A stretch of DNA of 64,000 nt, from assembly GCA_049324535.1 (NCBI GenBank), contig JBMOOG010000001.1, positions 186,001 through 250,000 on the forward strand, written 5' to 3'. This stretch comes from JBMOOG01 sp049324535 (GTDB taxonomy: Bacteria; Pseudomonadota; Alphaproteobacteria; Rhodobacterales; Rhodobacteraceae). Below, piece by piece: positions 43,236 to 51,251 of the stretch; the stretch's first letter is position 1; the number at the start of each line of letters is the position of its first letter. The notes beneath the pieces are model-generated. The model searched no databases. It saw only the letters and a list, made by a program, of their open reading frames with translations, and was not told the origin of the DNA. Both the position numbers and the translations under genes were made by a program.

Positions 43236-43753
43236 GCCCGTGCCCGTTCGCGCTTGAGCTTCTCCATCTTGCGGGTGATGAGCTGGCGCTTGAGCGGTGT
43301 CAGGTAGTCGATGAACAGGCGGCCGTTCAGATGGTCGATCTCGTGCTGGACGCAGGTTGCCCAGAGCCCCGAGAAATGCTCCTCCTGCACGCTGCCGTCC
43401 TCGGCCATCCAGCGCACGCGGACCTCGCTGGGGCGCTCGACCTCGGCGTATTGCTCGGGGATCGACAGGCAGCCTTCCTCGTAGGTGCTGCGCTCGTCCG
43501 AGGACCAGACCACCTCGGGATTGAACAGCACCATCGGGCGGGGTGCCGCCTCGGGATCCTTGACGCAGTCCATCACGATGAGCCGGATCGAGAGGCCGAT
43601 TTGCGGGGCGGCGAGGCCGATGCCGGGGGCCTCGTACATCGTGGTCAGCATGTCCTGCGCCACGGCGCGCAGCTCGTCCGTCACCGTCGTGACGGTCTCG
43701 GCCGGCTTGCGCAGGCGCGGGTCGGGATGAAGCAGGATGGTCCGGCGGGTCAT
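43232..43753 (-). CDS. def: Peptide deformylase (canonical)
   Basis: This 173-residue metalloenzyme removes N-formyl groups from new proteins at the ribosome exit. All motifs are canonical: GIGLAAPQIG (residues 44-53), EEGCLSIPE with Cys95, and QHEIDHLNG with His137, Glu138 and His141. The basic C-terminal helix (KRQLITRKMEKLKRERARA) is of the type that docks on the ribosome. It is the first gene of the operon def-def-def-fmt. Upstream is a 191-base region shared divergently with the PatB-like gene. Confidence 0.97.
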   Translation of the reverse strand: MTRRTILLHPDPRLRKPAETVTTVTDELRAVAQDMLTTMYEAPGIGLAAPQIGLSIRLIVMDCVKDPEAAPRPMVLFNPEVVWSSDERSTYEEGCLSIPEQYAEVERPSEVRVRWMAEDGSVQEEHFSGLWATCVQHEIDHLNGRLFIDYLTPLKRQLITRKMEKLKRERARA

Positions 43754-43816
43754 GCCGCAGATTTAGGCGAAGGGCGGGGGGCGCGCAATGCCGGCGGAGC
43801 GCGAAACGGCGTAACC

Positions 43817-43834
43817 CGTTTGTTCTGCCAAACG
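43817..43834. promoter_or_regulatory. Palindrome between def and the PatB-like gene
   Basis: CGTTTG (43817-43822), spacer TTCTGC, CAAACG (43829-43834): perfect six-base arms. It lies 64 bases upstream of the def start codon in a stretch of lower GC, so it may be an operator for either gene. Confidence 0.4.
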
Positions 43835-43847
43835 ACAGTCGATTGGA

Positions 43848-43885
43848 ACTTTGTCCCAGTTTCAGATAGAAATAAGGGACCAAGT
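43848..43885. promoter_or_regulatory. Long inverted repeat upstream of the PatB-like gene
   Basis: ACTTTGTCCC (43848-43857) and GGGACCAAGT (43876-43885) are inverted copies matching at nine of ten positions, with 18 AT-rich bases between (centre TTTCAGATAGAAAT). It is about 60 bases before the PatB-like start, where a promoter and operator are expected. Confidence 0.45.
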
Positions 43886-43944
43886 TTTGCAAGACTGTCA
43901 CATCATGGAACGCGGATGTTTTCCTGCGGACGGACGCCCTGCCC

Positions 43945-45117
43945 ATGAGCTTTGACCTGATCATCGAACGCTGCGGCACCCACTCGGTCAAGTGGGACAT
44001 GATGGAGCCGATGTATGGCGTCCCGGCGCGGGACGGCATTGCCATGTGGGTGGCCGACATGGACTTCCGGCCGCCGGAATGCGTCCAGCGCGCCGTCGAA
44101 GGCATGGCCGCCCACGGCATCTACGGCTATTTCGGCGATGACCGCGCCTATCTCGAGGCGATCCGCTGGTGGATGGCGAACCGCCACGGCTGGGCGGTCG
44201 AGCCGGGCTGGATCTTCACCACCCACGGTCTGGTCAACGGGACCGGGCTCTGCGTCGATGCCTTCACGAAGCCGGGCGACGGTGTGGTGCTGATGTCCCC
44301 GGTCTATCACGCCTTTGCCCGCGTCATCAAAGCCGCCGGCCGGCAGGTGGTGGAATGCCGTCTGGCCATCGAGGACGGGCAGTACGTTCCGGACTTCGCC
44401 GCCTGGGACGCGCAGATGACCGGCCGCGAGCGGATGATGATCCTCTGCTCGCCGCACAATCCGGGCGGGCGGGTCTGGTCGGCCGAGGAGCTGCGCGGGG
44501 TCGCCGATTTCTGCAAGCGCCACGACCTGATCCTGGTGTCGGACGAGATCCACCACGACCTGGTGATGCCGGGCTACCGGCACCAGGTGATGGCCAAGGC
44601 CGCCCCCGACATCCTCGACCGGCTGGTCATGATGACCGCCACCACCAAGACCTTCAACATCGCCGGCACCCATTCCGGCAACGTCATCATACCCGACGAG
44701 ACGCTGCGCCGGACGTTTGCGGCGCGGATGGCGGCGCTGGGGATCTCGCCCAACAGCTTCGGGCTGATGATGGCGACCGCCGCCTATTCCCCCGAGGGCG
44801 CGGTCTGGGTCGATCGGCTGATGGACTACATCGACGGCAACCGGCGGGTGTTCGATGCCGGCATCAACGCCATTCCGGGGCTGCGGTCCATGGAGCTTCA
44901 GGCGACCTATCTGGCCTGGGCGGACTTCGCCGGCACCGGCATGGACATGGCCGAGGTCGATCGCCGCGTCGCGGGGCAGGCGCGCATCGCCGCCAACAAG
45001 GGCGAGACCTTCGGGGCGGGGGGCGAGACCTTCCTGCGCTTCAACCTCGCCACGCCGCGTTCGCGCGTCGCCGAGGCGGTGTCGCGCCTGCAGGACGCCT
45101 TCGCCGATCTTCAGTAG
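43945..45117 (+). CDS. PatB/MalY-like cystathionine beta-lyase or C-S lyase
   Basis: This 390-residue fold type I PLP enzyme matches the PatB/MalY group: MWVADMDFRPP near residue 34, the aminotransferase fold with CSPHNPGGRVWS near 170, the PLP-binding SDEIHHDLVMPG near 198 and the lysine in TATTKTFNIAGTHSGN near 232. These enzymes split cystathionine or related cysteine S-conjugates to homocysteine or thiols, pyruvate and ammonia. An aminotransferase role cannot be excluded. The ATG lacks a strong ribosome site. Upstream dyads suggest regulation. The stop overlaps the convergent conserved protein by seven bases. Confidence 0.88.
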   Translation: MSFDLIIERCGTHSVKWDMMEPMYGVPARDGIAMWVADMDFRPPECVQRAVEGMAAHGIYGYFGDDRAYLEAIRWWMANRHGWAVEPGWIFTTHGLVNGTGLCVDAFTKPGDGVVLMSPVYHAFARVIKAAGRQVVECRLAIEDGQYVPDFAAWDAQMTGRERMMILCSPHNPGGRVWSAEELRGVADFCKRHDLILVSDEIHHDLVMPGYRHQVMAKAAPDILDRLVMMTATTKTFNIAGTHSGNVIIPDETLRRTFAARMAALGISPNSFGLMMATAAYSPEGAVWVDRLMDYIDGNRRVFDAGINAIPGLRSMELQATYLAWADFAGTGMDMAEVDRRVAGQARIAANKGETFGAGGETFLRFNLATPRSRVAEAVSRLQDAFADLQ

Positions 45118-45461
45118 CGCGGGATCAGCGCGACGGGGGCATCCTCGTCGCGCACCCAGTCCGCCAGCGGTTGGTCGGCCGCCGGTGTGGATCGCTTCAT
45201 CTCGCAGATGAGCTCGCCCCCCGAGACTTCGGAGGCGACGATGAGGCTGGTGTAAAGATGGCGGCTGCCATCGTGGATCTCGACCAGACCGCGCAGCTGG
45301 GACACCTTCGACGCTTCCAGCGCAAGCCCGTCGTGCCAGAAGCGGAGGATCGGGTAGATCTCGGTGCCGGCGTGCACCCGCAGGCGCGACCGGCGCCGTT
45401 CGGCCCGCTTGCGGGCTTCCTCGAGACCGGACCGCACTTCCCTGGACAGGAATTCGAACAT
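45111..45461 (-). CDS. Conserved protein of unknown function
   Basis: This 116-residue protein begins MFEFLSREVRSGLEEARKR, a basic coiled helix, followed by RLRVHAGTEIYPILRFWHDG and a beta-rich C-terminal part ending DAPVALIPRY. I recall similar proteins in other Rhodobacterales but no function. There is no signal peptide or membrane segment. GAGGT lies six bases before the ATG at 45461, which decides this start over an upstream ATG at 45545. The stretch WHDGLALEASKVSQLRGLVEIHDG is reminiscent of a PilZ-like or small beta-barrel fold; this is speculative. Confidence 0.72.
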   Translation of the reverse strand: MFEFLSREVRSGLEEARKRAERRRSRLRVHAGTEIYPILRFWHDGLALEASKVSQLRGLVEIHDGSRHLYTSLIVASEVSGGELICEMKRSTPAADQPLADWVRDEDAPVALIPRY

Positions 45462-45605
45462 CGCACACCTCACACCCCGGTTCATGATCGCGCGGTTCCG
45501 GCGAATCGCAAGTTCCGTGACACTGCGCGCCGGTTGCGACAACAATGCGGGTGCTCCGATGACGACTGTTGCGCAAACGCGCGGGCCTGGTCCCGGCTGC
45601 GCGAC

Positions 45606-45965
45606 TCAGCCGGACCCGTAATGCTCGACAAGGGCCGCAAGATCGTCCGGAGGCGTGCGCGCCGGCAGGAAGGCGCAGGCGTTCGGGACATGGCTGAAGA
45701 TCGAGCCGTCCGAGAAGAAGGTGGTGTTGGTGACGAAGATGATCTTGGCCTCGGGACGGCGGTAGGCGGCGTAGTCGGCCACGGCCAGCGCGCTGCCCTG
45801 CGCGAGCACGAGGTCAAGCACGATGACAGCGAAGGACTCGCGCTCCAGCGCGGCCACGGCGCTGTCCTGCCCGTCCGCCAGCAGGACCTCGCCGAACTGT
45901 CGCTGCATGTGGCGCTGCCACAGCCAGCCGAGGTTCGGGTCGCTCTCGACGATCAGCACGCGCAT
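45606..45965 (-). CDS. Single-domain response regulator, atypical
   Basis: This 119-residue receiver-only protein begins MRVLIVESDPNLGWLW with an acidic pair (Glu7/Asp9) and has the phospho-acceptor Asp51 in VIVLDLVLAQGSA. Thr81/Thr82 are in FVTNTTFFSDG. The usual C-terminal Lys-Pro of receivers is replaced by FLPARTPP, so the conserved Lys is missing. That loss suggests weak or altered phosphorylation control. No DNA-binding or enzyme output domain is attached. It is divergent from the MltB-like gene at 46208 across 242 bases. The kinase at the left edge is 44 kb away, so no partner can be named. Confidence 0.85.
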   Translation of the reverse strand: MRVLIVESDPNLGWLWQRHMQRQFGEVLLADGQDSAVAALERESFAVIVLDLVLAQGSALAVADYAAYRRPEAKIIFVTNTTFFSDGSIFSHVPNACAFLPARTPPDDLAALVEHYGSG

Positions 45966-46055
45966 TCAGCCCCCCGCCGGCCAAGCGTGCCGGTTCCTTG
46001 CCACCGGTTTCCCCGGCTTCGTCAAACGCGGACATCAGACACGTTCGAACCGTTC

Positions 46056-46127
46056 TCGGCAACAGTTGGACAGTCGTGAACAGAGGTTAACATTGTCTTA
46101 AGGCGCGCCGCTTTCGGCAACAGTCGG
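46056..46127. repeat. Direct repeat TCGGCAACAGT(T/C)GG
   Basis: The 14-base sequence occurs at 46056-46069 and again at 46114-46127, 58 bases apart, in the divergent region between the response regulator and the MltB-like gene. One base differs. The centre-to-centre distance is a little over five helical turns, so a cooperative binding site is possible. Confidence 0.35.
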
Positions 46128-46207
46128 CGGATTGTCTCCGGGCGCCGGAGGCATTGCCTCACCTTGCGAGGCTGGTAGGCTCGTCGCAGCAAGATGGAGG
46201 ATGATCG

Positions 46208-47374
46208 ATGCGCCTGGCCCTGACCGCGGCGGCTTTCTGCCTGGCCACGTCCTTTGCGCACGCCGAGTGCGGCGGGGATTTCGCGGGTTTCGTGCGGGGT
46301 CTGGCGTCCGAGGCCAAGGCGCGGGGCCACGCGCCCGACCGCGTCGCCACCTTTCTGGCCGGCGTCCGCCAGGATCCGCGCGTCATCAAGGCCGACCGCG
46401 CGCAGGGCGTCTTCAAGAAGACCTTCCTCGATTTCTCGCGCGCGATGATCAGCCAGAGCCGCCTTGCGAACGGTCAGGCTCAGGCGAAGAAGCAGGCGGC
46501 GGCGCTGCGCCGCGCCGCCTCCGAATACGGGGTCGCGCCGGGCGTCCTCCTTGCCTTCTGGGCGCTCGAGACGGACTACGGCGCGGTGCAGGGCGACTTC
46601 AACACGCTGAACGCGCTGGTGACCCTGGCCCATGACTGCCGGCGGCCCGAGCTTTTCCGCCCGCAGATCTTCGCCGCGCTCGAGCTTTACGAGCGCGGCG
46701 ACTTCGACCCCGCCCGCACCACCGGCGCCTGGGCGGGCGAGATCGGCATGGTGCAGATGCTGCCCGAGGACATCCTGCGCAACGGGGTCGATGGCGACGG
46801 CGACGGGCATGTCCGGCTCAAGTCGTCAGCCCCGGACGCACTCCTGTCGGGGGCGAAGATGCTGCGCGGCCTCGGCTGGCGCCCGGGTGAGCCGTGGCTG
46901 CAGGAGATCGTGGTGCCTGAGGGTCTCGACTGGGCGCAGACCGGGCTCAACCACAGCCTGCCGGTGTCGCAATGGGCGTCCATGGGCGTCCGGGCGCGCA
47001 AGGGCGACCTGCCGGCGGGCCTTGCGGGTTCGGTTCTTCTGCCCATGGGCCGCAAGGGGCCGGCCTTCATGGCCTATCCGAATTTCCGGGTGTTCTTCGA
47101 GTGGAACCAGAGTTTCGTCTACGTGACGACCGCGGCCTATTTCGCCACCCGGCTGGAAGGGGCGCCGGTGCTCGACCCCCGCTCGCCCGAGCCCGGCCTG
47201 TCGGACACGCAGATGAAGGCGCTGCAACAGAAGCTCGCGGCCCGCGGTCACGATGTCGGCAAGATCGACGGCATCCTGGGCGAAAAGACCCGCGAGGCGG
47301 TGCAGGCCGAGCAGGCCCGTCTCGGGCTTCCCGCCGATGCCTGGCCGACCGCCGAGCTTCTGGGCGCGCTCTAG
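46208..47374 (+). CDS. Second MltB-type lytic murein transglycosylase
   Basis: This 388-residue exported enzyme has a signal peptide (residues 1-19, ending SFAHA) and an SLT_2 catalytic domain with the catalytic Glu in LLAFWALETDYGAVQG near residue 120. The motif TTGAWAGEIGMVQMLPEDIL replaces the MGHTQFMP form of the 31.6-kb paralogue, a clear divergence in the active-site region. A C-terminal PG-binding domain (HDVGKIDGILGEKTREAVQ) is kept. GGAGG lies 7 bases before the ATG, a strong site. The two copies differ widely and so are not a recent duplication. Confidence 0.92.
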   Translation: MRLALTAAAFCLATSFAHAECGGDFAGFVRGLASEAKARGHAPDRVATFLAGVRQDPRVIKADRAQGVFKKTFLDFSRAMISQSRLANGQAQAKKQAAALRRAASEYGVAPGVLLAFWALETDYGAVQGDFNTLNALVTLAHDCRRPELFRPQIFAALELYERGDFDPARTTGAWAGEIGMVQMLPEDILRNGVDGDGDGHVRLKSSAPDALLSGAKMLRGLGWRPGEPWLQEIVVPEGLDWAQTGLNHSLPVSQWASMGVRARKGDLPAGLAGSVLLPMGRKGPAFMAYPNFRVFFEWNQSFVYVTTAAYFATRLEGAPVLDPRSPEPGLSDTQMKALQQKLAARGHDVGKIDGILGEKTREAVQAEQARLGLPADAWPTAELLGAL

Positions 47375-47415
47375 CCCGCCGGAGAGCGGCCGGCGGGCGG
47401 CGGTCGCGGCACGCG

Positions 47416-47547
47416 TCAGTTGCGGCAGTCGGTCAGGAAGGCAAAGACCGGAGCGGCATGGCAGGTCTTGGCGCCGGTCGGCGTCGGGGCCGTGCCGGAG
47501 AAGGCCAGCAGGGCCAGGATGGTGGCGATGGCAATGGGTTCGTGCAT
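47416..47547 (-). CDS. Small exported protein of 43 residues, unrecognised
   Basis: GAGGT lies six to ten bases before the ATG. The product starts MHEPIAIATILALLAFSGTA, a short hydrophobic signal-like segment, and ends with a tail holding two cysteines (KTCHAAP and LTDCRN). The size, signal-like start and paired cysteines fit a small periplasmic or surface peptide. It lies between smc (same strand, 70 bases upstream) and the MltB-like gene (convergent). No family is recognised. Confidence 0.55.
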   Translation of the reverse strand: MHEPIAIATILALLAFSGTAPTPTGAKTCHAAPVFAFLTDCRN

Positions 47548-47617
47548 GGCAGACCTCGGGGTTCTTGTTCCCGAATCGTTCTAGCCATTAACGGTGAATC
47601 GCCGGTTACCTCCGGGG

Positions 47618-50600
47618 TCAGGCCACCAGGGCCTCGGCGCGCTTCAGATCGACGCTCACCAGCTGGCTCACCCCCTGCTCCTGCATGGTCACGCCGAACA
47701 GCCGGTCCATCCGGCTCATGGTCACGGCGTGGTGGGTGATGATGAGAAAGCGCGTCTCGGTGCGCCGGGTCATCTCGTCCAGCAGATCGCACAGCCGCGT
47801 CACGTTCGCATCGTCCAGCGGCGCGTCCACCTCGTCGAGCACGCAGATCGGGGCCGGGTTCGCCAGGAACACCGCGAAGATCAGCGCCATCGCGGTCAGC
47901 GTCTGCTCGCCCCCCGACAGCAGGCTCAGCGTCGCAAGCTTCTTGCCGGGCGGCTGGCACATGATCTCGAGCCCGGCCTCCAGCGGATCGTCGCTCTCGA
48001 CCAGCACAAGGTTCGCTTCGCCGCCGCCGAAGAGATGGGTGAAGAGCGCACGGAAGTTGGTGTTCACCTGCTCGAACGCGGTCAGCAGCCGCTCGCGCCC
48101 TTCGCGGTTCAGGCCGGCGATGCCACCCCGAAGCTTGCGGATCGCCTCCTCGAGGTCGCTCTTCTCCTGCACCAGCGTGTCGTGCTCGGCCTGAACCTCG
48201 CGCGCGTCGTCCTCGGCGCGCAGGTTGACGGCGCCCAGCGCGTCGCGCTGCCGGCGCAACCGGTTCACCTCGGTCTCCAGCACCTCGGCATAGGGCATGT
48301 CATCGGGCGGCGCGCCCAGCTCGTCCAGCAGCCCCTCGGGCGTCATCCCCGCCTCTTCCTCGATGCGGGTCGCCGCCTGCGCCACAGCGTCGCGGGCGGC
48401 CTCGGTGCGCGCCTCGGCGCGGGCGCGGGCCTCGCGCGCCTCGCCGGCAAGCCGTTCGGCCTCGCGCTCGGCCTCGGCGGAGCGGCGCAACGCCGCCTCG
48501 GCGGCGGCCAGCCGGTCGGCCGCGGCGACGCGGCGGGCCTCGTCGCGGGCGATCGCTTCGGCCAGCTGGCTGCGGCGGGCCGCCAGCGCCTCGGGGGCCT
48601 GCCGGGCGAGGGCGAGTTCGGCCTCGGCCTCGTCCTGGCGACGGGTCAGGTCCGCCATCCGTTCGGCCGCCGTCGCCAGTCGCTGCCGCCAGCCGGCCAG
48701 CTCGCGCGCGATCTCCTGCCGCCGGCGGGACCGGGCCTCGCCTTCGCGGCGCACCTCGTCATGGGCCGAACGACGGGTCAGCATGGTGACGCGCGCCGCC
48801 TCGACGGCGAGCTTCACCTCATCGACGCCGGCGCGCACGCCGTCGAGGTCCGGCAGATCGGCGATGGCGGCCTCGGCCTCGGCCAGGCGTGCGCGCGCCT
48901 CGCGGGCCTCGTCCTCGTGGCGGGCCCGGGCCAACTGCGCGGTCTCGAGCTTGCCGGCCGCTATCGACCGCTCGGCCTCGGCCCGGCTTTGCGCCCGGCT
49001 GGCCTCGGCCAGGCGGCGGTCGGCCTCGCGGCGGGCCTCGCGCGCAATCTGGTCGATGCGGTTCGACTCGGCCAGCGCCTGCGACAGGTGCTCGTGCGCC
49101 ATCCGTGCGCCGTCGGCGCGCGCACCGGCCTCCTCGAGATCGCGCTTCAGTTCCACCAGCCGGTTCAGTTGCCGCAGGCGAAGGGCAGCGGCGCTGGGCG
49201 CATCCTCGGCGGCGGTGCGCAAGCCGTCCCACCGCCAGAGATCGCCTTCGCGGCTGACCAGACGCTGGCCGGGCCGCAGCGCCGGCTGCAATCGGGCACC
49301 GTCCTCGCGGGCAACCAGCCCGATCTGCGAAAGCCGGCGCCCCAGGGCGGCGGGGGCCGTGACATGGCGGGACAGCGGTTCGGCCCCGTCGGGCAGGGGA
49401 TGGCCGCCGTCATAGGGCGGCAGGGTCGCCCAGCCGCTTCCGCCCGTTCCGGTCACTTCCGGCGCGCGCAGGTCATCGGCCAGCGCGGCGCCCAGTGCGG
49501 CCTCGTAGCCGGGCGCGACGGTCACCCGATCGAGAAGCTGCCGGCCCGCCTGCGTCTCGCGTTCGACCAGCCGGGCCAGCGCCGACAGCTCGGCGCGCAG
49601 CGCGCCCGCCTCGCCCTCGGCGGCCGATCGGGCGGCGCGCGCATCCGCTTCCCGCGACTGGGCCTCGGTGCGCGCCTCGTCGGCCTTCGCAAGCGCCGCC
49701 TCGGCCCGGGACGACAACGACTGGGCGTCGGCAAGCGCGGTCTGGGCACGGTTCTGCGCCTCGGTGGCCGCGACGACCGCCGCTTCGGCCTCGGCCGCCT
49801 GCGCCGCCGCCCGCCCGGCGGCCTCCATCGCCCGCGCGAGATTGCCCTGGGCCTCGCCGCGCAGCCGTTCCGCCGAGTGGTGGCGGGCGGACAGCCGGGC
49901 GGCGTCCTCGGTCCGTTCGGACAGCAGCGCCTCGCGGTCGGCGAGTACGGCGGCCGCCTCGGCGGCGGCTTCGGCCGCGCTCTGGAGCCGCGCCTCATGC
50001 CCCTCGGTCGCGGCCTCGATCTGGCCCTGTTCCCACTCGAGCCGGCCGATGGTTTCGCCCGCGTCGCGATTCAGGGCCTCTTCGCGTGCGCGGTCCGCGG
50101 TGAGCTGGACGATGCGGCTCTCGAGCCCCGCGATGGCCTGCGCGGCGCGCGTCTCCTCGTCCGACAGGGCGGTGCGCTGAAGGTGCAGCCGCTGGACGAT
50201 GGCGCCGGCGACGGCCTCCTCCTCGCGCAGAGGCGGCAGCGCGGCCTCGGCCTCGGCGCGGGCTTTCGATGCGGCGCGGGCGGCGGATTCCGCCGCCGCG
50301 GCCTCGCGGACGCAGGCGGCGAGCGCCGCCTCGGCTCCGGCGAAGGCCTGTTCCGCCTCGCGCCAGCGCCGCCACAGCAGCATGCCCTCGGCCCGGCGCA
50401 GCTCGGTGCCGATCTCGCGGTAGCGCGCCGCCTGCCGCGCCTGCCGGGCGAGGCTCTGAAGCTGCTGGGCGAGGCTTTCCACCAGGTCATCGACGCGCGC
50501 GAGATTCTGCTCGGCGGCGGCCAGCTTCTGTTCGGCCTCGTTGCGGCGCTGGTAGAGACCCGAGATGCCGGCCGCTTCCTCGAGGATGCGGCGCCGGTTC

Positions 50601-51073
50601 TTCGGCCGGGCGTTGATGAGTTCCGCGATCTGCCCCTGCCGCACCAGGGCCGGGGAATGGCTGCCGGTCGAGGCATCGGCAAAGAGCATCTGCACGTCGC
50701 GCGCCCGCACATCCTTGCCGTTGGCCTTGTAGGCGGACCCGGCGTCGCGGGTGATGCGGCGCACGATGTCGATCTGGTCGGCATCGTTGAAGCCCGCGGG
50801 CGCGAGACGGTCGCTGTTGTCGATTGTCAGCGTGACCTCGGCGAAGTTCCGGGCGCCCCGCGTCGCGGCCCCGGCGAAGATCACGTCCTCCATGCCGTCG
50901 CCGCGCATCGCCGTGGGGCGGTTCTCGCCCATCACCCAGCGCAGGGCTTCCAGAAGGTTCGACTTGCCGCAGCCGTTCGGACCGACCACGCCGGTCAGGC
51001 CGTCGTGGATGACCAGATCGGTCGGGTCCACAAAGCTCTTGAAGCCGTTGAGGCGCAGCCGGGAAAAGCGCAA
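47618..51073 (-). CDS. smc: Chromosome segregation ATPase SMC
   Basis: This 1151-residue protein forms the ring-shaped condensin that loops and segregates the chromosome with ScpA/ScpB. The N-terminal Walker A is GPNGCGKSNLLEALRW (Lys37). Two long coiled coils (about residues 165-495 and 660-1000, rich in Ala/Arg/Glu) flank the hinge near residues 505-650. At the C-terminus are the ABC signature LSGGEQTLTAMAL and Walker B PICVLDEVDAPLDD. Length is normal. The gene is alone on the minus strand, with scpA/scpB not in the window. Confidence 0.96.
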   Translation of the reverse strand: MRFSRLRLNGFKSFVDPTDLVIHDGLTGVVGPNGCGKSNLLEALRWVMGENRPTAMRGDGMEDVIFAGAATRGARNFAEVTLTIDNSDRLAPAGFNDADQIDIVRRITRDAGSAYKANGKDVRARDVQMLFADASTGSHSPALVRQGQIAELINARPKNRRRILEEAAGISGLYQRRNEAEQKLAAAEQNLARVDDLVESLAQQLQSLARQARQAARYREIGTELRRAEGMLLWRRWREAEQAFAGAEAALAACVREAAAAESAARAASKARAEAEAALPPLREEEAVAGAIVQRLHLQRTALSDEETRAAQAIAGLESRIVQLTADRAREEALNRDAGETIGRLEWEQGQIEAATEGHEARLQSAAEAAAEAAAVLADREALLSERTEDAARLSARHHSAERLRGEAQGNLARAMEAAGRAAAQAAEAEAAVVAATEAQNRAQTALADAQSLSSRAEAALAKADEARTEAQSREADARAARSAAEGEAGALRAELSALARLVERETQAGRQLLDRVTVAPGYEAALGAALADDLRAPEVTGTGGSGWATLPPYDGGHPLPDGAEPLSRHVTAPAALGRRLSQIGLVAREDGARLQPALRPGQRLVSREGDLWRWDGLRTAAEDAPSAAALRLRQLNRLVELKRDLEEAGARADGARMAHEHLSQALAESNRIDQIAREARREADRRLAEASRAQSRAEAERSIAAGKLETAQLARARHEDEAREARARLAEAEAAIADLPDLDGVRAGVDEVKLAVEAARVTMLTRRSAHDEVRREGEARSRRRQEIARELAGWRQRLATAAERMADLTRRQDEAEAELALARQAPEALAARRSQLAEAIARDEARRVAAADRLAAAEAALRRSAEAEREAERLAGEAREARARAEARTEAARDAVAQAATRIEEEAGMTPEGLLDELGAPPDDMPYAEVLETEVNRLRRQRDALGAVNLRAEDDAREVQAEHDTLVQEKSDLEEAIRKLRGGIAGLNREGRERLLTAFEQVNTNFRALFTHLFGGGEANLVLVESDDPLEAGLEIMCQPPGKKLATLSLLSGGEQTLTAMALIFAVFLANPAPICVLDEVDAPLDDANVTRLCDLLDEMTRRTETRFLIITHHAVTMSRMDRLFGVTMQEQGVSQLVSVDLKRAEALVA

Positions 51074-51251
51074 CTGGGGCGATCCGTGTGATTCCTCTGG
51101 AACCGCGAGTGTCGGGCGCGGGCCGGGCCCGAGTCAACCGATGAACCCCTGATCTGGCGGATCGACGCCATTTGTCCACAAGATGTCGCTGTCTGGCACG
51201 GCTTGACCGACCCTCTCTCTCTGCCGTCCTATGGCGGGGGAGGTGCTGGCC

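Noticed and set aside
47594..51091. A 1165-residue plus-strand frame opposite smc
   Set aside because: It mirrors the codon positions of smc, is rich in Gly, Leu, Arg and His, and has no recognisable domain; smc is certain.
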